From: Oncomelania hupensis
Lineage: Eukaryota > Mollusca > Gastropoda > Littorinimorpha > Pomatiopsidae
Assembly (NCBI GenBank): GCA_036898135.1
Contig: CM072525.1
Span: 51,592,799-51,656,798 of the forward strand
Length of the DNA: 64,000 bases
Direction of reading: 5' to 3'
In this document: positions 33,080 through 45,255 of the stretch, in pieces
Numbering within the stretch: position 1 is the first letter of the stretch
Layout: each line of letters starts with the position of its first letter
Program-made: the position numbers and the translations under genes
The notes under the pieces: generated by a model
Databases searched by the model: none
What the model saw: only the letters and a program-made list of their open reading frames with translations
What the model was told of the DNA's origin: nothing

Positions 33080-33166
33080 CGGGAAATTCTGGGCCGCCTC
33101 CCCAGGGGAAGGCATAGTCGCAGCCTGTGACGCGCCCAAACCAAACCTACCTAATATTGTGTTTTT
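33080..33166 (-). mobile_element. tRNA-Leu/Ser-like SINE, 3' fragment
   Basis: On the - strand 'ATTAGGTAGGTTTGGTTTGG' and 'GCGCGTCACAGGCTGCGACT', as in 22709-22956. The head is missing. Confidence 0.65.
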
Positions 33167-33549
33167 GAAATTGTTTTGGTTTTGAAGAAGTAAAAGAAAG
33201 AAAGATTAAAAAAAACATTGGGTTGTATAGTAAGATAAATGTTTATTCATTCATTTATTTAATTTAAGGTATATATATTAGTAAATTAAGAACATCTAAC
33301 CTTAACATTGTGACAATTCACCAGCTTAAACTCCTACTTGAAAATGTATACAATTCTTGGACCTAAAACATTTTCTTTCTTACATGTGAAGGTACTATCA
33401 AAATATATGTCAAGCCAGATTCATGTAGTTCCCAGACACACGGATTCAGCTACACCGAGATCGAAGCAACAAAATCGGCAACGCACCGCCATCTCCCGCC
33501 ATATTCAATATCATTATATCCAAGGTTTTAATTGGAAAGCCTGGTCTAA
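33167..33549. other. intronic, nothing recognised
   Basis: AT-rich. No element ends or coding seen. Confidence 0.35.
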
Positions 33550-33609
33550 CAGAAGAAGAAGAAGAAGAAGAAGAATAAGAAGAAGAAGAAGAAGAAGAAG
33601 AAAAAGAAT

Positions 33610-33640
<31 letters not shown>

Positions 33641-33677
33641 AGAAGAAGAAGAAGAAGAAGAAGAAGAAGAAGAAGAA

Positions 33678-33743
<66 letters not shown>
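33550..33743. repeat. GAA then GAT compound microsatellite
   Basis: Imperfect GAA (33550-33678) passing directly into pure GAT (33679-33743). Confidence 0.92.
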
Positions 33744-33747
<4 letters not shown>

Positions 33748-34030
33748 ACGGAGATGAAGAAGAGGAATGATATTGACAGGAAACAAAAAGTGGACTATAG
33801 AAAATGAAAACGGCAAGAAAACAGAAGCTGCCCTGAAACAGGGAAAATTGATTTTAGACATGCGACCTGCCACATGGGATGACAACATAATCTTCCCATT
33901 CTGCCTGATGAACGCGTAGCACCGTCTATGAACACAGCCTTTTACTATTTCATATTGAGCAGAAAAACATGAATAGAAGAGAGAGCGATATGGATGTACA
34001 TTATAAATGTTTAGCAGACACGTTTGATTT

Positions 34031-34793
34031 CCTGGAGAGGAAAAAGAACTTGAACATCTGGTGCAGAGGCTTGACACCACCTCCAGTGCCTTTGGAATGA
34101 AAATAAGTGCAGAGAAGACCGAAAATGATGACCAGTGGCATCAACACGGACAATAAAGTCCAAGGCCAATCCCTCAACACAAATATTTAGGAGCCATTGT
34201 TTCAAACAATGGGTCCCGACAGGAGACAGGAAGTCCTCTACATGATCGCACAAACAACTGCTGCCCTGACAAGTTGAAGCCCAGTTGGAAAGACGGGACC
34301 ATCAGTCTACACTCCAAGGTAAGGCTGATGCGCTCCATTGTCATCTTCATCTTCCCATACGCTTGCAAAACATGGACCCTTACAGCAGACATACAACGAA
34401 AATACAAGGCAAGGAGATGAGGTGCTACAGAAGACTTCTTGGCATTGCCTATACCCAGAACATCACCAATAACGAAGTCCGACAGACCATCACACAAGCC
34501 ATTGGACAACACGATGACATGCTCACAGTGGTGAAGAAACGGAAACTCCGATGGTATAGCTACGTCAGCGGAGCATCAAGCCTTGCAAAGACCATCCTGC
34601 AAGGCACGGTGCAATGAGGCAGAAGAAGAGGGAGACAGAAAAAGAGGTGGGAGGACAACATTCTAGAATGGACTATCTTGACACTTAGCGAAGCCATGAA
34701 GGTTGCTGAGGACAGAGGAAGATTTGAGTATGCTGGTTAAATGATCATCTGTGGTTCCCCAACGACCTTCGAGTTACGGGATAGGATAGGATA
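34031..34793 (+). mobile_element. RTE-like LINE, decayed copy
   Basis: Follows the order of the 28030-29311 copy on the + strand with frameshifts: a region matching LEQLVQRLDTTSRA at 34047-34090, then 'AGACGGGACCATCAGTCTAC', then a frame 34410-34617 with RRLLGIAYTQNITNNEVRQ, and 'AGTTACGGGATAGGATAGGA' as tail. Several indels and stops. Confidence 0.85.
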
Positions 34794-35053
34794 GATGACA
34801 AGTTTAGAATTGTTCGGTTAAAAGTGAAAACAAGATGGCAAGCTGTGCCAATGTATTTATAATGCATTATCACTGATGTGGTCAGTTTTATGGTTAGAAC
34901 CTCGCACCTTAAGTATCGTGTCCGTGGTATGTTGACCATGCACTGTTCTCTGGGTGGTGGCAGTGCCAGTGTTTTGCCTTAGCTTATCCTTGTCAGTAAT
35001 ACCACTATTCATGTTCTTCCGTTTCCCTAATTCAGTCTGCTCCCGTGCCTCTC
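34794..35053. other. intronic, nothing recognised
   Basis: No features supported. Confidence 0.35.
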
Positions 35054-35465
35054 TGTTACGATTGAGACTCGCACGATAGATCCGATCATTTTGTTTTGCA
35101 AAGCATGCAATAATAGAGTGTATTTACCTTTGATTTGATTTTGCGTTGTTGCTAGAAGAAGCCTTGTATAATTAATTTTCGTCAGTCGATATTGCTGAGA
35201 AGTTTATGGAATTACTTGTTTATTATCGATCGAAGCTTCTAGACCTTACGGGTAAAAACTGGTCGAATCTTATGGCTTCGTAAACCTTATGTGATACGTG
35301 ATGTACGGCAGTGCATAGTTTTGGTGACGAGTTTTATTTTGATTGGATGTTATTGCGTCATGCTGAAATGTTCGAACTTTTTCTCGATTGCAGAGAGGCT
35401 ATATAAGTAATGCACTGTCTCCATGTGAGGACGATCTTTGTAGTGATTTTCGGAAAACGATCCTT
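35054..35465 (+). mobile_element. LTR-like interspersed repeat, copy 2
   Basis: Uninterrupted copy of the repeat at 20702-21850. Begins TGTTACGATTGAGAC; TATATAA at 35400-35406 is followed by GTAATGCACTGTCT. A foldback cluster begins at its right end. TG start, TATA position and lack of coding suggest a solo LTR, but no matching internal region is proven. Confidence 0.5.
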
Positions 35466-36142
35466 ATGACGGCCTACTAGCGCCCAAACCGAGAGTTACC
35501 ATTATCACGAGATAATTGAAATTATCACGTGTTCTGTGTAAGTTACGGAGATACCGGTAACCCACAGTGTTAATTAATAATTACCAGTATTTGCCACGCC
35601 TTTCTAGCGCCAAAGCCTGATAATTACAAATATTATGAGATAATTACAAATATAATATAGGAAAATTACCATTATCAAGGGATAATTACAATGATCATTG
35701 AAAAATTACATATATCTTCGCGTGATCATGTTTAATTTTTTTTCGTTTTCACTCTAGCCATCCATCTGAAAATGGGCCAAAACCGAAAATTGTAATTTTC
35801 ACTTGATATTTACAATTTTATCGTGTTAATTGTAAATATGTCGTTGATATTTGTAATTATCACCTCATATTTGTAATTATCAGGTTTTGGCGCTAGTAGC
35901 CCGGCATACTGTGAATTACACAGAACACGTAATAATTACTATTACCATTGATACCTGTAAATGCACGTTTAAGCGCTAGTAAGCTGCCATAGTCAGAATT
36001 AAGCATGATCACATAAAAATTGTAATTATGAAGTGAAAATTGTAATTGTTATGTGATAATTACAATTTTCTGTTTTGGCGCATCTCCAGGCGGATTGCTA
36101 GAGGCAAAACTGAAAATTAAACATGATCACGCGAAGATATAA
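35466..36142. mobile_element. cluster of nested foldback elements
   Basis: Outer arms 35467-35548 and 35902-35993 are inverted copies ('CTACTAGCGC' and 'ATTATCACGTGTTCTGTG' against their complements). An inner pair (35600-35660 and 35840-35900) also inverts around 'GCGCCAAAGCCTGATAATTA'. A further pair (35705-35800 and 36005-36142) inverts around 'ATATCTTCGCGTGATCATGT'. The sequence is AT-rich with many ATAATTAC blocks and no coding. Structure fits foldback/MITE elements inserted into each other. Confidence 0.7.
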
Positions 36143-36159
36143 GTGCGCCAGAGACTGTA

Positions 36160-36583
36160 CACGCAGCAACAGCAACTAAGATTGACGACAGCTTTGACAA
36201 CGATGAACGGTTGGAACTTGTAGACTTCCACAGCAACGAAGGCATCGATGATTTTAAGCTAGGACCAAGCCTGACGGAAGGTCAAAAGTTTGAGCTCAAG
36301 GCCCTTATTGGCGAGTTTCCCAAACGTTCAGTGATGTCCCAGGCTCTACGACTTTGGTCGAGCATGAAGTTCACCTAACTTCAGATATTCCCGATCGATC
36401 CAAACCCTTCCCCATCCCTTTCACTGCCCGCGAATCCTTGAAGAAAAACATCGATGAGATGCTGAAGATGGACATCATCAGGGAGTCCACTTCCCCCTTC
36501 GTGTCCCCTGTCGTGGTCGTGATAAAAAAGAACGGGAGCAACAGAGTATGCATCGACTACAAGAATTTTAACATGATCACCGT
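36160..36583 (+). pseudogene. Ty3/gypsy pol fragment (start of reverse transcriptase)
   Basis: Encodes, with one frameshift near 36325, the linker and N-terminal RT region of a gypsy element: FSDVPGSTTLVEHEVHLTS, KPFPIPFTARESLKKNIDEM, MDIIRESTSPFVSPVVVV, KKNGSNRVCIDYKNFN. It stops at 36583 against a reversed LINE. It is a different family from the 52-60 kb element (AT-richer, different residues, opposite strand). Inactive. Confidence 0.82.
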
Positions 36584-38135
36584 CTCCGATCGTTTAACCA
36601 GCTTACTCCATCTTTCTCTGTCCTCAGCAACCTTCATGGCTTCCCTCAGTGTCAAGCCAGTCCATTCTCGAATGTTGTCGTCCCACCTCTTTTTCTGTCT
36701 CCCTCTTCTCCTGCCTCATTGCAACGTGTCTTGCAGGATGATCTTTGCAAGGCCTGATGCTCTGGTGTCGTGGCCACACCATCGGAGTTTCCGTTTCTTC
36801 ACTACTGTGAGCATGTTATCGTGTTGTCCAATGGCTTGTGTGATGGTCTGTTGGACTTCGTTGTTGGGTGATGTGCTGGGTATAGAAGTCTTCTGTAGCA
36901 CCTCATCTCCATGCTTTGTATTCTACGTTGTAGGTCTGCTGCGAGGGTCCATGTTTTCCAAGCGTATAAGAAGATGGAGATGACAAGGGAGCGCTGCAGT
37001 CTTACCTTGGAGTGTAGACTGATAGTTCTGTCTTTCCAAATGGGCTTCAACCTTGTCAGGGCAGCAGTTGTTTGTGCGATCCTGGTGAGGACTTCCTGTC
37101 GGGACTCATTGTCTGATACAATGGCTCCTAAGTATTTAAAGTTATGCACTGTGTTGAGGGACTGGCCTTAGACTTTGATGTCCGTGTTGATTCCGTTGGT
37201 GTTGTTGGTCATCATTTTGGTCTTCTTTGCACTTATTTCCATTCCAAAGGCTCGGGAGGTGGTGTCAAGCCTCTGTACCAGTTGTTCAAGTTCTTGTTCC
37301 CCTCCAGCCAATCCATCAATGTCATACGCAAAACGGAGGTTGGAGATTGCTCTACCTCTATGCTGACTGTGCCTTGGTGATCTGCAGGGGCATCTGACAT
37401 GATGCGTTGTAGGAATATGTTGAAGAGTGTTGAAGAGAGTAAGCATCCTTGACACACGCCGATTGTAGTTCTGAACCAGTTCCCGATGGCGCTGTTATGG
37501 AGGACTGAACTGGTAGCTTTGTCATATTGGTTTTTGATGACTTTAATAATGTTAGGGCTGATGTTGTACACTCTAGTGGTTGCCCACAGAGCTGCATGCC
37601 AGACTTGGTCAAACGCTTTCTTGAAGTCTACGACACATGATATAGATGTTTTAGGAGCTGTAGGTATTTCTCGCAGATTATTCTGAGGTTGAAAATCTGT
37701 TCAGTGATACTTCACCCTGCCCTGAATCCCATTTGTTCTTCAGATATTATTTGTTCAGCTCGGGGTTTCCACCTGTTGAGTAGTAGGAGGACTTTGGTGG
37801 GTGATGAGGCTGATGGTGCGATAATTTTCACACTCCTGAAGGGTACCCTTCTTGGGAAGAGTGATGACAAGCGACTGGATCCATGGTGTAGGTCACCCAC
37901 CACTCTGCCAGATCTTGTTACAGATAATGGAGAGAGCGTCAATCATCGCTTCTGCCCCTGCTTGAAGCAGTTCTGCGGGTATGTTGTCCACTCCCGCTGA
38001 CTTCCCCTTCTTCAGTGATTGCACTGCTGCCTCAACTTCTTCTCAGAGAATTGGGAGGAAATCTTCTTCTTCTCTGTTCTGGAGACATGTTAGAACTGAT
38101 GGGTCTCCGTTTAATATGTGGTTGTAAAGGTCGGA
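36584..38135 (-). mobile_element. RTE-like LINE, decayed, lacking its 3' tail
   Basis: Reverse strand. The region 37150-36800 gives FKYLGAIVSDNESRQEVLTR and LKPIWKDRTISLHSKV; 37570-37230 gives YNISPNIIKVIKNQYDKAT and TTIGVCQGCLLS; 37940-37700 gives PRAEQIISEEQMGFRAG. It reaches further 5' than the other copies (about to 38135) but has frameshifts. Its 3' end is cut off at 'CGATCGTTTAACC', where it joins the gypsy fragment. Confidence 0.85.
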
Positions 38136-38263
38136 CACAATGACAATTTATTTAGAATTTTCGACTGAGCACTAATATACAAAGCATCATCTTTTGATTG
38201 TAATGAAATACAACACCAACACACACAAACACACACACACGCAGGCGTGCACACACTCTTTTC

Positions 38264-38376
<113 letters not shown>

Positions 38377-38506
38377 TATCCTCTCGTATTGTTAGCACAT
38401 TGCTTCTTCATGATCATATATAATGTATCCTATCTTTACCGGGATTACATTAATGCACGATCATAGGCTCGCAACGCCTTTTTTTCTTATTTATTTTGGA
38501 TAATGA

Positions 38507-38508
38507 CG

Positions 38509-38592
<84 letters not shown>
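38507..38592. repeat. CAT microsatellite
   Basis: About 28 uninterrupted CAT units. Confidence 0.92.
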
Positions 38593-39847
38593 ATCTATTT
38601 CTGAATCCAGGAAGTGAACAACCTAAATTGTAATTTCTGTGGTCATGTGCATTGTGTGAAGAACACTGTTGATCTCTGATCTCTTTAATTTCTGATAAAA
38701 GAGGCAGCTACTGGGTTTCTAGTTTGATATTTCCTGTTATAATTTGGCAATAATTGCTTGTTACAGCCAGGAGTGAAACATCAGCACAGTGTTTAAATGG
38801 CAATGTTCTTGTCGTCTTGATTATCGGAATGAAATAACGGTACTGTTGTTGTTGTGCTGTTTGTATTTGCGTACTAATTATGAAGGCGGGTAAGCTAGGC
38901 AAGTGCATGCGGACTGGCTGAAAGTTGGGGCAATATGTAAAACATTTGGATAAATTAGTCCCTTTTTACTTGAGCAAAACCTAGTCATGTGTTCAGTGTT
39001 TCTAGCTCTAAGCTGAGTTGTGTGTGTTACTGTATCTTCTAGTATATATTTATATTTTTTAATGCGATCTGCATGGAGCTTTATTGCCAGCTGAAACGTT
39101 GGAGTAATGAACGTTTCGTGTGACAATGACTTTACTTGGGAAATTGCGTTGTTCTCATACTAAAGGATGATCTAATGGGTAATCGTTGACCGCTAAGCTT
39201 CGAACTTAAGTGTTGTTTTGGAAACAAAAAACCTATATCTACTATAAAAACGGTTAGAATCAACAGAACTCTTTATAGGCACATAAATAAACGAATTTAT
39301 CGATTTAGCCTACATGAAACCCGTACTGTTCAAAGAGATTATATATTTTGCCTTAATCACTCACTATGAATATAAAAATGACACTGGAATTTCCGATCTT
39401 GGGACCCTTTAACACATGCGGAACGAACAGGGTAGAATTGGGTTCACTCAGAAACCGTTGGGTGTTAAATCGACTGCTTGCAGCAAATCAAAGTCAATTG
39501 CATGCCGTTTAAATTTCCTGTGAGGTAATTGCGGTTGCTGTGCGCAGTTTTTGTGTTGTTATTTTAGATTTTACTCAGTTACGATGAGTTCAAAGTGATT
39601 CATTTAAAACACATTTTTCTTTTGCTGTTAAGTGCATCTCTCTCTGTCTCTATCTAACACCAGCTCAACACCTATGTGAGCAGCACTGTTTGGTGCCTCC
39701 ACATTTTGCATGCTGCGGGCTATTTATGGCTTGCCTGCACCCTCCCTTCCAGAGAAAGGAAAGGAAAGGAAGCATCGGCGAAGCTATTTATAGCTAGCCT
39801 GGCTGACCTAACCTCAAAATCTAAAAAGCTTTGGTTGAGTCGATGAT
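38593..39847. other. intronic; includes an interspersed-repeat piece
   Basis: 39120-39420 resembles 15085-15440 and 1977-2140. Otherwise nothing recognised. Confidence 0.4.
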
Positions 39848-39852
39848 CTCTC

Positions 39853-39936
<84 letters not shown>
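39848..39936. repeat. TCTG then CT microsatellite
   Basis: Same compound structure as 38264-38373. Confidence 0.9.
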
Positions 39937-39939
<3 letters not shown>

Positions 39940-40180
39940 AAAGAAAGTGAAACTATGAAACCGAGTAGACAATAATTTATTTCTTCACAGCAGCAGCCTT
40001 AGTATATTACTAGCAGGTTACTTACGATGATGATGATGATTTGTTCCCGAGCTTTATGTTATTTTTGTCTTTGTCCGTCCGGCGTCCGTCTATCCGGCGT
40101 ACATCCGGAGGTGACATTTGCCGCACTTTTCTCTGAAATTGATGGACGGATTTCTGTTAAACTTGGGATTTACTTAGGGA

Positions 40181-40914
<734 letters not shown>

Positions 40915-41836
40915 AAGGATATTTATATAGAGCTCTTTTTTTTCCCAAGGAACAATATTAAATCAAAGCGCAGTACTCACGCATTCATTCTAAACATCCG
41001 GCTTCATACAAAATAAAAATCAGACACTTGCTAACGAATAAAAGACGAGGGATGGAGGGAGGGAGGGAGGAGGGGAGAGCTAAAAAGGGGAGATGGGGGC
41101 GGTATATGATGATGGGAGGCAAGATCAGAAACATTTAAGGAAGAAATGAGTTTTCAAGTTGGATTTGAAAGTAGCTATGTTTGGAGAGCTGCGAAGAGAG
41201 CGGGGGAGAGAGTTCCAAGTTGAAGGGCAAAGAAAGATCGACAGCCAGCAGAGGAGAGTTTGTAGCGGGGTATGTGAAGCATGAGGGTGTCAGAGGAAGA
41301 ACGAAGATTTCTAGAAGGCTTATAGAATTGAATGATCTGGGTGAGGTAGGAAGGGGCTAAGCCATGGACGCACTTGTAACAGAAAATAGCTATTTTGTAG
41401 ATAATTCTGTGAGACACTGGAAGCCAGTGGAGTGAATGTAGAAGGGGAGTGGTATGATCAGATTTTTTCTTTTTGAGAACCAGACGTGCAGCTGAGTTCT
41501 GAACACGTTGGAGCAGAAAAGTAGAAGAAGAAGGAAGTCCAGCCAGGAGAGAGTTACAGTAGTCTAAGCGCGACAAAACACGAGAGGAAATGAGTTTGAC
41601 AGTAGCGTCAGTGGTCAGATATTTGCGGACAAGGCCTATTCTACGGAGATGAAAAAGTTGCATGTTTGACAGGTTTTGCGGATGAATTCTGCCATGGAGA
41701 GGGTGTTGTCAAGAACGACACCAAGGTTTTTGACAGAAGATGAGATAGGAAGAGTGGTTTGGCCAAGAGTGACAGTGTCTACAGAGGAAGAGATACGAGA
41801 TGACAAAAAAGTATGAATATGGGGTGACGTCATCAT
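40915..41836 (-). pseudogene. L2/CR1-like LINE, 3' part, with microsatellite tail
   Basis: Reading leftwards, 41790-41640 gives TLPISSSVKNLGVVLDNTLS and 41640-41175 gives ATVKLISSRVLSRLDYCNSL, LAGLPSSSTFLLQRVQNSAA, SLHWLPVSHRIIYKIAIFCY and CVHGLAPSYL. These are conserved C-terminal RT blocks of L2/CR1-group LINEs. The domain is open for 162 codons but split from the upstream block by a frame change. Its 3' end reads 'AGAGCTCTATATAAATATCC' and then the AAT array. The catalytic xxDD block is not present in the window. Confidence 0.82.
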
Positions 41837-42082
41837 AATCTTGTTCCTTCTAATCCTTGTTTCTCACAAACTATTGGAGGGATTTATAAATTGGTTATGC
41901 CCTTATAATTTACCTGTTCCTCCAAGGTAAAACCAAACTTATGCAAATAGAGTGACGCAATCATTGTGACGTCATTTTAAAAGATTTAAAAAAAATATTC
42001 TTCGTATGTAATTAGAGTGTACAGATGCGTTGTTTTTATTATTATTAGTGGTAGTAGTATTAGTAGCAGTTTTTGTTTTCTT
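41837..42082. repeat. interspersed-repeat remnant with TGACGTCA-like motifs
   Basis: 'GTGACGTCATCATAATC' and 'GTGACGTCATTTTAAAAG' with 'GTGTACAGATGCGTTG' resemble 45180-45240 and 45640-45905. Non-coding, moderately repeated, unidentified. Confidence 0.45.
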
Positions 42083-42259
42083 TATCATCATCGTCGTCGT
42101 CGTTTTCGTCATCGTCGTAGTCATCATCATCACCATCATAATTGGCGTCGTCGCTGTCATCATCATTAACATCATCGTCGTCGTCGTCGTCGCCGTCATC
42201 CTCATCATCTTCGTCATCATCATCATCACCATCGTCGTCGTCGTAGACATCATCATCAA

Positions 42260-42321
<62 letters not shown>

Positions 42322-42330
42322 ACAACAACC
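42083..42330. repeat. CAT/CGT compound microsatellite
   Basis: Mixed CAT, CGT and CAC triplets passing into about 25 pure CAT units, then CAACAA. Confidence 0.9.
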
Positions 42331-43040
42331 ACCTCTATTACAGCATTAACAACAACAACTGCAACAGCACCAACACCACTATAACCACCAACAACAGCAA
42401 CATCAACAGCACCATCACCGTCCCCTCATCTGTAATACTCCTGCTTGTATTCATCAATTCATGCTGTCCGATTATTCTATGAGTAACATATTGGGCAAAC
42501 AGAGCGTCCTTCGCATTGGATACAATCAATGCAAAAATTTATTCCGTTTCCGCACAAATCTGCTACGAGCCTTCCAGCTTATTGACCCTCATATCCATAG
42601 TACACAAACTACAGTGGCGCTGTAGCAGGTTTATCGTGGCTATTAATACCACTCGCGCGCTACAATATATGGCGTCGCTGCGGCAGTAGTCATAGTAATG
42701 GCCCTCTTTTTTCTCTTCAGTAAAGGCTACATGTACAAGACTGTACAAGATATATACATACAGTCTCCCCCACGCCAAACACCCCACACCCACGCGTTCA
42801 TCCGTCTTCTCCTTCAAGAAAAAGCAACAAGAAGTAGTGGATGGATCAATTGCCGAGAAAATATTTTTCACCAAGCGCTAGCACTCTAAGAAAATGCTTT
42901 GTGTTCAATTCAGTAAAAGCAAGTTTATTCTTATTCGCTAAAATTCAACGTGTTTTTAAGTGGACACTGGTGCGATAACATTTGCGTGTGTGGAATTTTC
43001 ATCGTCACAAACGTTGTCGGCGTCGTAAGCATCATGACTG
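42331..43040. other. intronic, nothing recognised
   Basis: CAA/CAC-rich near 42330-42420, then unannotated sequence. Confidence 0.35.
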
Positions 43041-43143
43041 TACTGTCTTCACCATCAAACATCGCCATCACCACCACCACCTCCACCACCACCACTACTA
43101 TCATAATCATCATCATCATAATCATATCATTATCATCATCATC

Positions 43144-43189
<46 letters not shown>

Positions 43190-43196
43190 TCAACAC
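43041..43196. repeat. CAC/CAT/CAA microsatellite cluster
   Basis: CAC-rich (43068-43100), CAT-rich (43100-43142), then a pure CAA run (43143-43188). Confidence 0.85.
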
Positions 43197-43560
43197 CATC
43201 AAAATCAGTGAAATTATAGAAGAATTAGTCGCGTTGGTGTTTTGATTAGCGGTAAGATGCGCCACGATTTTGGGATCGGTCCGGCTTTTATTCCCGAAGA
43301 TAAAAAAAGAAAAATGTTATATTGGGGGCGAGATCTTGGCATCGTTCTTTAGACGATCATCTGTGTCTCTGTCGTGTTGCCCCAGCGGCACATTACGGGG
43401 TCCTGTATTATCTGTCAAATATGCCTTCACGGGACAGGATCAATAACACAGATGCATAGTAAGTGTAAAGTTAATATCGCACTGTTCATCATTGTTATCA
43501 GCAGGACAGCATCAACATTATCATCCTCATCATCAGCTGCAGCAGCATAAACGTCGTCGT

Positions 43561-43611
43561 CATCTTTGTGGTTGTCCATCATCATCATTATCATCATCAT
43601 AGTCGTCGTCG

Positions 43612-43675
<64 letters not shown>

Positions 43676-43678
43676 TCA
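43561..43678. repeat. CAT microsatellite just upstream of MOCOS exon 2
   Basis: Imperfect then pure CAT repeat ending 28 bp before the exon 2 acceptor AG. It lies where the branch point and polypyrimidine tract would be expected, so length variation could affect splicing (inference). Confidence 0.9.
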
Positions 43679-43706
43679 TAATGGTGTATTTATTTTGCGT
43701 TTGCAG

Positions 43707-43863
43707 ATGTGACTTACTTGGATCATGCTGGTGCGACGCTTTATGCCAAATCCCAGATCGAGGCTTTCCAGCGTGACGTCACTGCCAACTTGTACGGAAA
43801 TCCCCACAGCGCATGCGCGTCAAGCAAGCTTACTTCCGACTGCATCGATCTTGTACGCTTCAG
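43707..43863 (+). CDS. MOCOS: MOCOS-like molybdenum cofactor sulfurase, coding exon 2
   Basis: Acceptor TTTGCAG at 43706, donor TTCAG|GTGGGT at 43864. Completing the split codon from exon 1 (G + AT = Asp), it encodes VTYLDHAGATLYAKSQIEAF, then QRDVTANLYGNPHSACAS and SKLTSDCIDLVRF. YLDHAGAT, YGNPHS and SSKLT are the conserved opening of the class V aminotransferase fold of animal MOCOS (human counterpart YLDHAGATLF, YGNPHSQNISSKLT). The exon matches the expected position right after the short N-terminal exon. The PLP lysine, the catalytic cysteine region and the MOSC domains lie in later exons not found here. The exon ends in phase 2. Expected role: sulfuration of the Mo cofactor. Confidence 0.9.
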
Positions 43864-44296
43864 GTGGGTGTTATGAACGTGTGTTACGTGTTGTATTATA
43901 ATCCATTGTATTCCATTTCCTCAATCCATCCGGGAAGGTGATGGGGGTGGGGGGATAGAAGAAGGGGAAATTGTACGGGTTGTTGAAAAAAACATTTAAA
44001 GGCAAACCGAAGGGAGTCTTTCTTGATTCCCTCTCCCTTCTGTGTGATGTGAAATACATATTCCACCATTTAGCGTATGGGCATGGTTTCCAGTACACAA
44101 TCTTGCCCGCCTACAGCTTTCTGTTAAGTGGTTTCTATGATTTTGGCAGCCGTGATCCGTGTTAAGTCCTTCAGCAGCCCTGCGCGTGACAATCTAAATG
44201 CCGGACCCTTTTAAATGCCAACGACGCAACACGGCGTTGTGAGAAGTCGGATCAGAACGAAGCTTATGTTACAACTTCCCTCCTTTGCAATGATTT

Positions 44297-44304
44297 GAGA
44301 GAGA

Positions 44305-44394
<90 letters not shown>

Positions 44395-44424
44395 CAGACA
44401 CAGAGACAGAGACAGACAGACAGA
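44297..44424. repeat. GA then GACAGA microsatellite
   Basis: About 40 GA units followed by GACAGA variants. Confidence 0.92.
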
Positions 44425-44495
44425 GTTGCTACAATGCAGGAGATAAGACTCCAGCTCCCTGCTTGTACTAGCTATCTGGGGTGTTCCAGGCACAA

Positions 44496-44498
<3 letters not shown>

Positions 44499-44577
<79 letters not shown>
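44499..44577. repeat. GA microsatellite abutting a SINE head
   Basis: About 39 GA units ending 1-2 bp before the SINE head at 44579. Confidence 0.92.
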
Positions 44578-44578
<1 letters not shown>

Positions 44579-44582
<4 letters not shown>

Positions 44583-45015
44583 CTCGGTGGTCTAATGGTA
44601 ACGCTTTGGCTTGCGGATCTAAAGGTCCCGGGTTCGAGCACTGTCCGGGCCATTGTGTTGTGTCCCTGGGAATGACACTTTACTCCCGTTTCCTACTCCT
44701 TCGGATGAGAGTATAAACCGAGGTCTAGTCCGTGTGTCGCATACATTCCATCATAACGGACTTCAAAGATCCTGACGCTCATGTCCTAGACGGGTGAGTG
44801 CCGGTAACAAGAACACACCCAGCATGCACTTGGTCCTTCTCCCCCATCCCTGGCTGGCCAGGATAGTGCTCAGTTGTCCGGGCGTCAGACCATGCGCCCA
44901 AAGGCTGCGGGTGGGCGTCTCGGGCGGTTTGAGTTAGATCCTGTATCGGCCAGCGCCTAGAGTCTGGTCAAGTACGGCGAGATAAGTGCGATATAAAAAT
45001 CCTCAATAATAATAA
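44579..45015 (+). mobile_element. long SINE, fullest copy
   Basis: tRNA-like head with 'GGTGGTCTAATGGTAACGC' (A box) and 'GGTCCCGGGTTCGAGCAC' (B box). The anticodon arm does not fold cleanly, so the isotype is open. The ~430-bp body has 'TTCCTACTCCTTCGGATGAG', 'ACCGAGGTCTAGTCCGTG', 'GCTCATGTCCTAGACGGGTG' and 'CAGACCATGCGCCC'. It ends 'AAGTGCGATATAAAAATCC' with an AAT tail. Other copies: 4570-5025 and 18331-18586. Confidence 0.85.
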
Positions 45016-45255
45016 TATATATGACTTTACATTGTAAAATTATTTGGATTTTTAGTTCCCGCGTATGCAAAGCTTGGAAATAACTATTCTTGGCTTTGGG
45101 CTTCCGGCGTTGTATGTAGTTTGAGTGTTCAGAAGACTTGAGTCTTACACGAAACTATGGTACATGTATATTGAATGATGTAATCGTGTGATGTCATCAT
45201 GGTCACGTCATAAATTATTATTTTAGAATCCTATTTTCTAATCCAAATACCTATG

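Noticed and set aside
36354..36983. 209-codon fusion frame
   Set aside because: Gypsy fragment reading by chance into the antisense of a LINE. Not a gene.
44579..44655. functional tRNA gene
   Set aside because: The anticodon arm does not close a 7-nt loop, and the same unit continues into a dispersed SINE body.
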